A DNA stretch of 64,000 nucleotides. Source: Sphingopyxis sp. USTB-05. GTDB taxonomy: Bacteria > Pseudomonadota > Alphaproteobacteria > Sphingomonadales > Sphingomonadaceae. Location of the stretch: the NCBI RefSeq assembly GCF_023822045.1, contig NZ_CP084712.1, positions 3,472,001 through 3,536,000 of the forward strand. Direction: 5' to 3'. The notes below the pieces were generated by a model. That model had not been told where the DNA came from. It did not search any database and saw nothing but the letters and a program-made list of their open reading frames with translations. Shown here piece by piece: positions 38,769-46,340 of this stretch; positions within the stretch are counted from its first letter, which is position 1, and every line of letters starts with the position of its first letter. The position numbers and the translations under genes were made by a program.

Positions 38769-39029
38769 ATGGCCGCGTCATTTTCAGCAGACGAGCGACG
38801 CGAGCATCTTGCTTATTGCGTCCAACTGTTTGGCGGGACCACCGCATTCTCGCGGCGCCTTGGCATAGACGAGCGGGCCATCCGCCGTTTTATCAATGGC
38901 GAGCGGCCCCTTGGTGACGGGCTTTTGGAAGACACCGCAAAGGCATTGCGCCTGCTCATCGATGAAGCAACCGCGGCCGAAGCACAGATCGCTGCCACGT
39001 TGCGCTTTCCGCCGGCCGATCCATCATAG
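38769..39029 (+). CDS. Small HTH-like protein of unknown function
   Basis: 86 aa. AFSRRLGIDERAIRRFINGERPLGDGLLEDTAKALRLLI resembles a lambda-repressor-type helix-turn-helix in which the recognition helix would be DERAIRRFINGE. The rest is charged helix. GGGAAAA lies just before ATG 38769. The in-frame ATG at 38736 has no Shine-Dalgarno. It sits alone between two copies of the palindromic repeat (38593-38683 and 39069-39156). DNA binding is likely but not certain, and no target can be named. Confidence 0.7.
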   Translation: MAASFSADERREHLAYCVQLFGGTTAFSRRLGIDERAIRRFINGERPLGDGLLEDTAKALRLLIDEATAAEAQIAATLRFPPADPS

Positions 39030-39068
39030 CTGAAATCGGGCGTTTCCTGCTATTCAGTCGCCCACTCG

Positions 39069-39156
39069 CGTCATCTCGGGCTTGACCCGGGATCCAGCTT
39101 TTTTTCGCTCACTGACCCTGGCATCAAGCGGGACCCCGGGTCAAGCCCGGGTGACG
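39069..39156. repeat. Dispersed palindromic repeat, copy 6
   Basis: CGTCATCTCGGGCTTGACCC at the left and GGGTCAAGCCCGGGTGACG at the right, loop with a T-run. It lies between the HTH-like gene and the convergent phaZ gene and may act as terminator for both. Confidence 0.88.
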
Positions 39157-39181
39157 ATATGAAAAGGCCCGCAACCAGTCG

Positions 39182-40402
39182 TTACCCGCCGTTGCTACGA
39201 ATCCACTTTTCAACAACCGGCGCAATCTCCTCGCGCCATTTGCGGCCGTTGAAGATGCCGTAATGGCCGACGCTCTTCGCCATCAGATATTTCTTCTTTT
39301 CGGCCGGTAGCGCCTTGGCGATGGTCAGCGCCGCCTTGGTCTGGCCGATCCCCGAAATATCGTCGCGCTCGCCCTCGATCGCCAGGATCGCGATATCCTC
39401 GATCGCGCCGACGTCGACCGGCTGACCGCGATGCGTCATCTCGCCCTTCGGCAACAGGTGGCGCTGGAACACGATGTCGACCGTCTGCAGATAGAATTCG
39501 GACGTCATGTCGCACACGGCGCGATACTCGTCGTAGAATTCCTTGGTCTTGTCCGCGCTCTCGCCGTCGCCGTCGACCAGATGTTTGAACATCTCCCAAT
39601 GGCTCATCATATGATTGCCAAGGTTCATCGACATAAAGCCCGCAAGCTGCAGGAAGCCCGGATAGACGCGGCGGCCCGCGCCCGCATACCAGGCGGGCAC
39701 GGTCGCGATCACATTTTCCTGGAACCAGGCATAGGGCCGCGTCGTCGCATGCTCGTTGACCGCGGTCGGTGCCTTGCGCGTGTCGATCGGCCCGCCCATC
39801 ATCGTCAACGTCTTCGGCCGGCACTTATTCTTGTTCGCCGCCATGATCGCCGCGGCGGCAAGGCTCGGCACCGACGGCTGGCATACCGCCAGGACATGCG
39901 CGCCGGGGCCGATATGTTCCAGCCAGGAAATGAGATAATCGACATAGTCGTCGAGGTCGAACTTGCCGGCTTCCAGCGGCACGTTGCGCGCGTCGCGCCA
40001 GTCGGTGATCCACACGTCATGGCCCGGCAGCATGCGTTCGACCGTGCCGCGCAGCAGCGTCGCATAATGGCCCGACATCGGCGCGACGATCAGCAGCTTG
40101 GGCGCGTCCTTGGTGCCCTTATGCTTGAAATGCTTGAGCTGGCCGAACGGCTTGCGCGCCTCGATCGCTTCGGCGACGCGCACCGTCTCGCCATCGACGA
40201 CGGTCTCATACAGTTCGAACCCGGGCTTGCCGCGCGGCGCCGCGGCATGCGCGAACACTTCGAGCGCCGAGGCGAACATCGGGCTGCCGCTGAAATAGCC
40301 GAGCGGATTCGCCGGATGCTGCATCGCCTGCGCGCCCGCCGTCGCGAGCGCACTCGCCCCGGCAAGCCAATTCTTCTGCATGTCAAACGCGTGATACAGC
40401 AT
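39182..40402 (-). CDS. phaZ: Intracellular polyhydroxyalkanoate depolymerase
   Basis: 406 aa enzyme that mobilises intracellular PHB/PHA granules. It is an alpha/beta-hydrolase whose nucleophile is Cys174 in LAVCQPS, the lipase-box variant typical of the Ralstonia PhaZ1 family. The acid is probably in EGERDDISG and the His in KSVGHYGIF. The conserved WITDWRDARNVPL and KGEMTHRGQPVDV segments confirm the PhaZ family. The start was put at MLYHAFDMQKNW (40402), with GGAAC upstream, which matches the family N-terminus. The longer ORF to 40453 has none of it. No phaC, phaR or phasin gene is nearby, so the PHA locus is elsewhere. Confidence 0.93.
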   Translation of the reverse strand: MLYHAFDMQKNWLAGASALATAGAQAMQHPANPLGYFSGSPMFASALEVFAHAAAPRGKPGFELYETVVDGETVRVAEAIEARKPFGQLKHFKHKGTKDAPKLLIVAPMSGHYATLLRGTVERMLPGHDVWITDWRDARNVPLEAGKFDLDDYVDYLISWLEHIGPGAHVLAVCQPSVPSLAAAAIMAANKNKCRPKTLTMMGGPIDTRKAPTAVNEHATTRPYAWFQENVIATVPAWYAGAGRRVYPGFLQLAGFMSMNLGNHMMSHWEMFKHLVDGDGESADKTKEFYDEYRAVCDMTSEFYLQTVDIVFQRHLLPKGEMTHRGQPVDVGAIEDIAILAIEGERDDISGIGQTKAALTIAKALPAEKKKYLMAKSVGHYGIFNGRKWREEIAPVVEKWIRSNGG

Positions 40403-40677
40403 ATTCAGATCGTTCCTTGCGTAGCCCGGCGGCGCTCTTCGGCGCCTGCTCATTGATTAGCAGTCTAGGGGCTCGATCTCATTGTGCAATGCATCAAAAT
40501 CATTGCGGGACGTTCCGAATGCGAATATTCGGTGCAAAGCGGCGCATGATGCGCCGATGGAGTGAATATGTCTGAGATTGCGGGCAACCGCTAACATCCC
40601 GGCGAAAACGGGATGTGCGCTGCGTGCCGACCCCCGGTCGGTGCGCTGTTGTTGCATGCAAAATCCGGACATATCCC

Positions 40678-40935
40678 ATGAATATCTCGAAAGCGGAGCA
40701 GCGTATGCTCCATGTGCTGGCGCAGGGTGGCATGATCCGCCATCGCCGCGACGAAAGCGGCCATATCATCGAGGCGCTCTGCTTCACCCGCGACGGGCAT
40801 GTGCTCGCCAATACCGGCCTGTCGCTGTTCAGCCGCTTGCGGCGGCGCGGCTTCATCGGCTCGCAGGGCGGCGCACCGTACCGCATCACACAGGCGGGGC
40901 TTCGCGCCGTGCGCGCGCAGCTTGATAACCGCTGA
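40678..40935 (+). CDS. YjhX/UPF0386 family protein
   Basis: 85 aa. The N-terminus MNISKAEQRMLHVLAQGGMI and the tail PYRITQAGLRAVRAQLDNR match the UPF0386/YjhX family nearly position for position. E. coli YjhX has been described as a toxin paired with the acetyltransferase YjhQ. No yjhQ-like gene is adjacent here, so a toxin role is doubtful. The winged-helix-like layout (RHRRDESGHIIEALCFTRDGHVL, then SRLRRRGFI) would suit a nucleic-acid-binding protein. The ATG at 40678 gives the exact family length. Upstream ATGs would add unrelated residues. Confidence 0.88.
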   Translation: MNISKAEQRMLHVLAQGGMIRHRRDESGHIIEALCFTRDGHVLANTGLSLFSRLRRRGFIGSQGGAPYRITQAGLRAVRAQLDNR

Positions 40936-40941
40936 CAAAGG

Positions 40942-40970
40942 GGGAGCGCGGCGCCGGTCGCCGCGCTCCC
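40942..40970 (+). terminator. Strong hairpin after the YjhX-like gene
   Basis: GGGAGCGCGGCG / CGCCGCGCTCCC, 6 bp past the stop, with no proper U-tract (TTGCTG). It may slow or stabilise the transcript. Confidence 0.45.
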
Positions 40971-41078
40971 TTGCTGCGCTCCCTTAGCGCTCCCATGCAG
41001 CGCTGCTTCAAACCGCTTGAAGCAGGGGCGCATTCTGCGTCGTTGAGCCCGGTCCCCGGCGCTGCTAGGGCCGATGCG

Positions 41079-42878
41079 ATGGCCAGCCAACCCGACCTGC
41101 CCGCTGCAAAAGCGACCGCCGAACCCCGCCGCAAACTCGGCAGCCTGCGCATGGTGTGGCACTATGCCAGCAACTATCCGCTCCAACTGGTCATCGCGGC
41201 GATCGCGCTCGGGATTGCGGCGCTCGCGACGCTCGCCATTCCCTATCAATTCAAGGCAATGATCGACAGCGGCTTCATCGCCGGCGGCGGCGATGTCGCG
41301 CCGCATTTCCGGCTCTTCTATGCCATTTGCGTCGCCCTCGCCCTCGCCACCGCGCTCCGTTTCTATTTCGTGAGCTGGCTCGGCGAACGCACCGTCGCCG
41401 ACATCCGCCAGGCCGTGCAGCAGAACCTGCTGCGCCTTGCGCCCGGCTTCTTCGAGGAAAACCGCCCGTCCGAAATCGCCTCGCGCATGACGTCGGATAC
41501 CGCGATCATCGAACAGGTCGTCGGCACCACCGTCTCGGTCGCCTTGCGCAACACGGTGATGGGCATCGGCGGCATCATCTATCTGTTCAGCCTGTCGCCG
41601 AAACTCACCGCGGGCATTTTGCTCGGAATTCCGGTCATCATCCTGCCGATCGTCCTTCTCGGCCGCCGGCTCCAGAATGTCTCGCGGACCAGTCAGGACC
41701 GCGTCGCCGACATCGGTGCGACGACCGCCGAGCAGATGGGGGCGATGAAGATCGTCCAGGCTTTCGGACAGGAAGCGCGAGAGGCCGACCGCTTCTCGGT
41801 GGCGGTGGAGGCGAATTTCGCGACCGCGAAGCGCCGCATCCGCCTCCGCGCGATCATCACCGCGACGGTGATCGGCCTCTTGTTCGGCGCGATCACCACC
41901 TTGCTCTGGTACGGTGCCGAGGGCGTCGCCGCCGGCACAATCACCGGCGGCACGATCGCCGCCTTCGTCCTCACGGGCGGTCTCGTCGCGGGTGCGTTCG
42001 GCGCGCTCACCGAAGTCTATGGCGACCTGCTTCGCGCCGCGGGCGCTGCCGAGCGATTGAGCGAATTGCTCAACGCCGAGGCGAGCATCGCCCCGCCCGC
42101 GAACCCCAGCCGCTTCCCCGAACCGCCTGTCGGCACGCTCGAATTCGCGAATGTCGAATTCCACTATCCGACCCGGCCCGACGCCCCTGCCCTCCATGAT
42201 TTCAGCCTCGCGATCCGCCCGCGTGAGACGGTTGCGATCGTGGGCCCCTCGGGCGCCGGAAAGTCGACGCTCTTCCAGCTCGCCGAGCGTTTCTACGATC
42301 CGCAGCGCGGCCAGATCCTGCTCGACGGCGTCCCGCTCGTCGACGCCGACCCCGCCGATATCCGCGCCCGCATCGCGATGGTGCCGCAGGAAACGGTCAT
42401 CTTCGCCGCCTCGGCGCGCGACAATCTGCGTTACGGCAATTGGGCCGCGAGCGAAGACGACCTCTGGGATGCCGCGCGTGCCGCCAATGCTGAGGATTTT
42501 CTGCGCAAGCTTCCGCAAGGTCTCGACACCTTCATGGGCGAAGGCGGCGCCCGCCTCTCGGGCGGCCAGCGCCAGCGCGTCGCGATCGCGCGCGCGCTCC
42601 TCCGCCGCGCGCCGCTCCTTCTCCTCGACGAAGCGACCTCGGCACTCGACGCCGAATCCGAAAAGCTCGTGCAGGATGCGCTCGAAACGCTGATGGCGGA
42701 CCGCACGACGATCGTGATCGCGCACCGTCTCGCCACCGTGCGCGCCGCCGACCGCATCATCGTGATGGATGACGGCCGTATCGTCGAAGAGGGCAAGCAC
42801 GACGAACTCGTCGCCGCCGACGGCCTCTACGCGCGCCTTGCCCGGCTCCAGTTCCAGGACAATCTCGCCGCCGCCTGA
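41079..42878 (+). CDS. ABC transporter, fused permease/ATPase (MsbA/Rv-type exporter)
   Basis: 599 aa half-transporter. Six membrane helices cover about 35-330, with the coupling-helix signature TSDTAIIEQVVGTTVSVALRN. The nucleotide-binding domain covers about 355-599: Walker A GPSGAGKST, signature LSGGQRQRVAIARALL, Walker B LLLLDEATSALD and H-loop IAHRLATVR. Such homodimeric exporters move lipids, drugs or peptides out of the cytosol. The substrate cannot be inferred. ATG 41079 is the best start. The frame is open from 40971, but the extra part is unrelated to the family. It is followed 30 bp later by a DUF1993 protein gene. Confidence 0.92.
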   Translation: MASQPDLPAAKATAEPRRKLGSLRMVWHYASNYPLQLVIAAIALGIAALATLAIPYQFKAMIDSGFIAGGGDVAPHFRLFYAICVALALATALRFYFVSWLGERTVADIRQAVQQNLLRLAPGFFEENRPSEIASRMTSDTAIIEQVVGTTVSVALRNTVMGIGGIIYLFSLSPKLTAGILLGIPVIILPIVLLGRRLQNVSRTSQDRVADIGATTAEQMGAMKIVQAFGQEAREADRFSVAVEANFATAKRRIRLRAIITATVIGLLFGAITTLLWYGAEGVAAGTITGGTIAAFVLTGGLVAGAFGALTEVYGDLLRAAGAAERLSELLNAEASIAPPANPSRFPEPPVGTLEFANVEFHYPTRPDAPALHDFSLAIRPRETVAIVGPSGAGKSTLFQLAERFYDPQRGQILLDGVPLVDADPADIRARIAMVPQETVIFAASARDNLRYGNWAASEDDLWDAARAANAEDFLRKLPQGLDTFMGEGGARLSGGQRQRVAIARALLRRAPLLLLDEATSALDAESEKLVQDALETLMADRTTIVIAHRLATVRAADRIIVMDDGRIVEEGKHDELVAADGLYARLARLQFQDNLAAA

Positions 42879-42908
42879 CACAGATTCGATCGATCGAAGG
42901 AAATGACG

Positions 42909-43445
42909 ATGCTCTACGACCTGACCGTACCGGCGTTCCAGAATGGCCTCAGGGCCTTGTCGGGCGAGCTGTCCAAGGCAAGCACCTGGAGCGCCGACAA
43001 CGCTATCGGCGAATTGCAGTTCGCGGTCGCGCGTCTCGCCCCCGACATGTTCCCGCTCGCCTCGCAGGTGCGCTTCACCTGTACCCAGGCGCTGCAACCG
43101 CTCAGTCGGCTCGGCGGGATCGCGATCCCGGAATTTCCGGACGACGCGCCCGACTTCGCCGGCATGCAGGATCAGATCGCCGCGACGCTCGCCATTCTCG
43201 ATGCCGTCGACCGCACCGCGCTCGGACAGGATGCCGACCGGCCGGTCAGCTTCGACCTGCCGAACGGCATGACCTTCGACATGACCGCGTTTGAATATGT
43301 CCGCGACTGGGCGGCGCCCCAATTCGCTTTCCACCGCGTCGCCGCCTACGCCGTCCTGCGCCACATGGGGGTGCCGCTCGGCAAGGCCGATTATGTCGGC
43401 TATATGATGCGTTATCTGAGGCCCGGGACGGCACCCACCGTTTGA
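42909..43445 (+). CDS. DUF1993 domain-containing protein
   Basis: 178 aa cytosolic helical protein. The N-terminus MLYDLTVPAFQNGLRALSGELSKA and the segments DMFPLASQV, RFTCTQALQPLSRLGG and YMMRYLRPGTAPTV are the conserved blocks of DUF1993, a family with a DinB-like four-helix fold and no established function. The start at 42909 has GAAGGAA at good spacing. An ATG at 42903 abuts that sequence. Probably co-transcribed with the ABC exporter upstream. Confidence 0.88.
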   Translation: MLYDLTVPAFQNGLRALSGELSKASTWSADNAIGELQFAVARLAPDMFPLASQVRFTCTQALQPLSRLGGIAIPEFPDDAPDFAGMQDQIAATLAILDAVDRTALGQDADRPVSFDLPNGMTFDMTAFEYVRDWAAPQFAFHRVAAYAVLRHMGVPLGKADYVGYMMRYLRPGTAPTV

Positions 43446-43480
43446 TAGGCGACCCGATACACTTGATGCCTGTGGCGGCT

Positions 43481-43782
43481 AGGGTCGGGATTTGCTTATT
43501 GCACGATCGAGGTTTGAAGCGATTTTGTTCGGTGCGAGGAAGCAAGGCGCAGGAATATGTCGATATTTCCAGACTTGCCCACGACGCAATGGACAAAATC
43601 GGTCAAATCCCGAAGGGACGCCGAAATGACTTCGATCTCTGGCCCGCGCGGCCCCCTCGACGCCGCCTGCGGCGTCGAGGGGGACAGGCTTACGGGCAGC
43701 GATGCTACCCGCCGCCGCCACCCGAACCCGATATCTTCGCCATTTCGACGCCTCGATCGTGCAATAAGCAGGGCCTGACCCT
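43481..43782. mobile_element. MITE-like element with long terminal inverted repeats
   Basis: The perfect 20 bp ends TGCTTATTGCACGATCGAGG (43493-43512) and its inverse (43751-43770) extend outward as a weaker match beginning AGGGTC (43481 and 43777-43782). Inside are an inner inverted pair GATTTTGT / ACAAAATC (43521-43528, 43593-43600) and a perfect hairpin CCCCCTCGACGCCGC-CTGC-GGCGTCGAGGGGG near 43651-43684. No transposase frame and no clear target-site duplication can be seen. The size, the ends and the absence of coding fit a miniature inverted-repeat element or a large structured repeat. Confidence 0.55.
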
Positions 43783-43900
43783 GGTAAGGGCTGGTCGCGC
43801 CGACGGGCGCGATGAGCGTGGCAAGGCGATGAAAAGGACAGAAGTCCCGGATCGGCCCCTAAGCGGGCTAGGTTGGGCTGAAATACCGCCTTCCTGAGTA

Positions 43901-43926
43901 GTCATCCCGGCGAAGGCCGGGATGAC
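43901..43926. repeat. Short perfect palindrome, third family
   Basis: GTCATCCCGGCGAAGGCCGGGATGAC. The outer GTCATCCCGG is shared with the 90 bp repeat family but the inner part is different (CGAAGGC). It lies 22 bp past the exbD stop on the minus strand and may terminate it. Confidence 0.7.
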
Positions 43927-43948
43927 GAAAAGGGTTGGGATCGGTGCT

Positions 43949-44389
43949 TCAGATCAGTCCCGCATAATTTTGGATGCCCGGAAAGGCGAGCTTGGCCCCC
44001 CCATTGCGCCGGATTGCCCCGATGGCTTCATCGACACGCAGGTATCGCGCCCGCGCCTCAGGTTCGAGCATGATCGCAGCCGGTTCCGGCCGGTCTGCGG
44101 CTTCTTTGACCAGCATCCCCAACTGCGCCAGATCGACCGCCTCGTCATTCCAGCGGATCACGTCGGCCGTGTCGATCGTCACGCGATTTTCGTCGAGTAT
44201 CTGCGTATGCGGCGGAGCCTCTCCCGGCAGCGTGACGTCGACACTGTGCGTCGGTGGCGGGATGGTGATGATGAACATCACCAGCATCACCAGCATCACG
44301 TCGATCAGCGGCGTTGTGTTGATATCGGGATCCCCATTGGGGTCGGCGCGAAAAATGCTTCGATGGAACATGCTGCGGCGTTTGCGCAT
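43949..44389 (-). CDS. ExbD/TolR family biopolymer transport protein
   Basis: 146 aa inner-membrane protein with one helix at about 25-46. TTPLIDVMLVMLVMFIITIP contains the conserved membrane Asp30 needed for proton-driven action of the ExbB-ExbD-TonB motor. The periplasmic domain covers 55-146. The ATG at 44389 gives the normal short cytoplasmic N-terminus. A longer ORF to 44461 is not supported. No exbB or tonB gene is adjacent. A proline-rich TonB-like protein is found 7 kb away at 50933. Confidence 0.88.
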   Translation of the reverse strand: MRKRRSMFHRSIFRADPNGDPDINTTPLIDVMLVMLVMFIITIPPPTHSVDVTLPGEAPPHTQILDENRVTIDTADVIRWNDEAVDLAQLGMLVKEAADRPEPAAIMLEPEARARYLRVDEAIGAIRRNGGAKLAFPGIQNYAGLI

Positions 44390-44555
44390 CGTCTCTCTCC
44401 CGCTCGGGGGACATGCTCCGCGATGACGAGCGCCTGCCCCGCATCCTGGGCCCAAGATCACCTCGCGCCCATGTGTGACGGTATATCATAAAATTGAACT
44501 GGCAAGAAGAAACTGGAATTGACGCCGAACAATAGTCCCCAAGCAAAGCGCGCAT

Positions 44556-44594
44556 AAAGAAAGGGCGGCACCTTTCGGTACCGCCCTTCTTTTT
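44556..44594 (-). terminator. Bidirectional hairpin terminator after ompA
   Basis: AAGGGCGGCACC-TTTC-GGTACCGCCCTT stem (one mismatch), flanked by an A-rich side on the left (44556-44560) and TTCTTTTT on the right. It lies about 40 bp past the ompA stop on the minus strand. Confidence 0.85.
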
Positions 44595-44626
44595 CGTTCC
44601 GTCCCTGTCGGGAGCGGAAACCGGTC

Positions 44627-45745
44627 TTACATGCCCGAGTTCGGACCGTAAGTGATTTCCACGCGACGGTTCTGGTCGTTGCGGACGCCATCGGCGGTTG
44701 CAACGGCCGGACGGGTTTCGCCGAACGCCTGCGCGCTGATCGAGCCATCCGAGATACCGCGAGCGGTGAGATAGCTGCGAACCGCGGTGTTGCGGCGTTC
44801 CGACAGGCCGACGTTGTACTTGGCCGAACCCGAACGGTCAGCGTGACCGGCGAGCATGACCTGCGTACCCGTGCAACCACGGTTGTAGGCGCTGATCGCG
44901 TTGTCGAGCGTCGAAGCCGCTTCCGGCGTGATGTTCGACTGATCCCAGTCGAAGTACACGATGTACGGTCCCGGTGCGCATTCCACGACCGGCGGCGGCG
45001 GCGGAGGCGGCGGGGGCGGCGGGGGCGGCGGCGGCGGCGGCGGCGGAGCCGGTTCCACCGGAGCCGGAGCACCACCGAAGTTGAACGTCAGCGTGCCGAG
45101 AAGCGAGTGCGAACGGAAGCGCGTCGAAACGTCGCGGCCGAGCTGGTCAACCAGACCAACCTTGTCGGCGTTGAAGAAGCGATACTTCAGGCCAACGTCG
45201 ATGCTGTCGGTCAGCGGAGCGCGGACGCCCGCAATCGCCTGCCAGGCAAAGCCCGTGTCCGAATCGTCAAGGAAGTTACCGGCGAAAACCGGCTCGACCG
45301 AAACGCGAGCAACACCGGCACCACCGCCGACAAAGCCCTGAAGGCCGTCGTCGTCACCGAAGTCGAGCAGGCCGTTGACCATGAAGCTCAGGACGTTCGT
45401 GTCGCCGGCCAGATCGGCCGTGCCCGTGAAAGGCACTCCGGTGCCGCCCGCGGTCTGCGGAATACCGGGAGCCGTGAAACGACCCGACTTGATGTCGGCT
45501 TCGCGATAGCCGACTTCGACTTCCGCACGGAAACCGCCGAAGTCATAACCGACGGTGCCTTCGACATCATAGCCAGCGCGATGATCGAGCGAACCTGCGT
45601 TGTTGGCAGTACCAATATCGAGATCCAGGTCCTCGATGAGCATTGCGCCAGCACCAACACCAACATACCAGGAGTTGTCGCGCGCCAGAACGGGCGACGC
45701 CAGGGTGGTGGAGGCCAACGCCAGAGCGACGGCAAGCTTCCTCAT
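44627..45745 (-). CDS. OmpA family outer-membrane protein with poly-proline linker
   Basis: 372 aa. The signal peptide is MRKLAVALALASTTLASPVLA, and an N-terminal eight-stranded beta-barrel of the OmpA/Omp25 type covers about 22-235 (SWYVGVGAGAML ... LLGTLTFNF). A linker of 19 consecutive prolines follows. The C-terminal peptidoglycan-binding OmpA domain has IVYFDWDQSNITPEA, LAGHADRSGSAKYN and GLSERRNTAV. It anchors the outer membrane to the wall and is probably abundant. AAAGGGGAATT lies before the ATG 45745. An ACGTCT-CGGC-AGACGT stem is in the leader at 45773-45788. The ORF extended to 45871 is not a real start. Confidence 0.94.
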   Translation of the reverse strand: MRKLAVALALASTTLASPVLARDNSWYVGVGAGAMLIEDLDLDIGTANNAGSLDHRAGYDVEGTVGYDFGGFRAEVEVGYREADIKSGRFTAPGIPQTAGGTGVPFTGTADLAGDTNVLSFMVNGLLDFGDDDGLQGFVGGGAGVARVSVEPVFAGNFLDDSDTGFAWQAIAGVRAPLTDSIDVGLKYRFFNADKVGLVDQLGRDVSTRFRSHSLLGTLTFNFGGAPAPVEPAPPPPPPPPPPPPPPPPPPPVVECAPGPYIVYFDWDQSNITPEAASTLDNAISAYNRGCTGTQVMLAGHADRSGSAKYNVGLSERRNTAVRSYLTARGISDGSISAQAFGETRPAVATADGVRNDQNRRVEITYGPNSGM

Positions 45746-45772
45746 AGTAATTCCCCTTTCAAATTGAGATAT

Positions 45773-45788
45773 ACGTCTCGGCAGACGT
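45773..45788. promoter_or_regulatory. Short inverted repeat in the ompA leader
   Basis: ACGTCT-CGGC-AGACGT, 28 bp upstream of the ompA ATG. It may be an mRNA stem that stabilises the transcript. On the minus strand TTGGCA-N17-TAGCTT further upstream is a weak promoter candidate. Confidence 0.3.
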
Positions 45789-45875
45789 CCTACCCGCCGC
45801 TTTGGTTCCGTGCAAGCTAACAAATCGTCAATATGTTGCCAAAAAGTCGCACTGACGATGCCAATTAGCACAAAT

Positions 45876-46328
45876 TCAGCCTGAAATCAGAAGACCCTGC
45901 GCGGCGAGGTGAAGGATCAATGTAGAGATCGCCCTACGCGCTTCGGCATCGATTGTCACGCCGCCGGATGGCGTTCCCATCGTCCCAGGCGGAGCCCACG
46001 CGCCGCCATCGAAACGAAGCATCACGCCATCGGCAAGGCGCGTCGCCCGCATCCCTTCGCGGGGCGGCGCAAATCGCCATCCGCCGCCCGTGTAGATCGC
46101 GATCGCATCTTCCTGACCCGTCCAGGCGCCGGCCGGATCCGTCCCGACGATCCAGCATTGCCCTTCGGCGGGATTCGCGGGTGGCGCGTCAACCGGCCCC
46201 GCCTCGACGGCTGCATGAAGCAGGGCGTCGATCAGGGTCAGCGCCTCGTTGTGCGTTACCTCTTTTTGCGCCTGCGCCACCGCAAGTAACGGTAACGCGA
46301 GGCGCGGCGTAGCCGGCATGGCGGTCAT
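45876..46328 (-). CDS. DUF2793 domain-containing phage/GTA tail-associated protein
   Basis: 150 aa. The segments TPRLALPLLAVAQAQKEVTHNEAL and EGQCWIVGTDPAGAWTGQEDAIAIYTGGGWRF are the core of DUF2793, found at the distal end of tail clusters of alphaproteobacterial gene transfer agents and related prophages. It may contribute to a tail-tip or adhesin structure. It starts 12 bp after the large tail protein gene and ends the tail block. Its stop is 130 bp from the ompA start on the same strand. Confidence 0.85.
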   Translation of the reverse strand: MTAMPATPRLALPLLAVAQAQKEVTHNEALTLIDALLHAAVEAGPVDAPPANPAEGQCWIVGTDPAGAWTGQEDAIAIYTGGGWRFAPPREGMRATRLADGVMLRFDGGAWAPPGTMGTPSGGVTIDAEARRAISTLILHLAAQGLLISG

Positions 46329-46340
46329 GGCATTATCCTT

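Larger units (their letters stand above)
43446..43948. other. Non-coding region with MITE-like element and short palindrome
   Basis: 503 bp with no supportable gene. It contains the 0.3 kb inverted-repeat-bounded element (43481-43782) and a perfect GTCATCCCGGCGAAGGCCGGGATGAC palindrome (43901-43926). The short reading frames here are repeat-derived. Confidence 0.7.

Noticed and set aside
40500..43364. Very long minus-strand open frame (954 codons) opposite the ABC exporter and YjhX genes
   Set aside because: It is antisense to recognised genes, has an arginine/glutamate-rich composition typical of GC-rich shadow frames, and matches no family.
43479..43721. Minus-strand ORF of 80 codons in the intergenic region after the DUF1993 gene
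   Set aside because: It lies entirely within the inverted-repeat element and reflects repeat sequence, not a gene.
44961..45341. Plus-strand ORF starting with a poly-glycine run
   Set aside because: It is the complement of the OmpA proline linker and barrel coding sequence.
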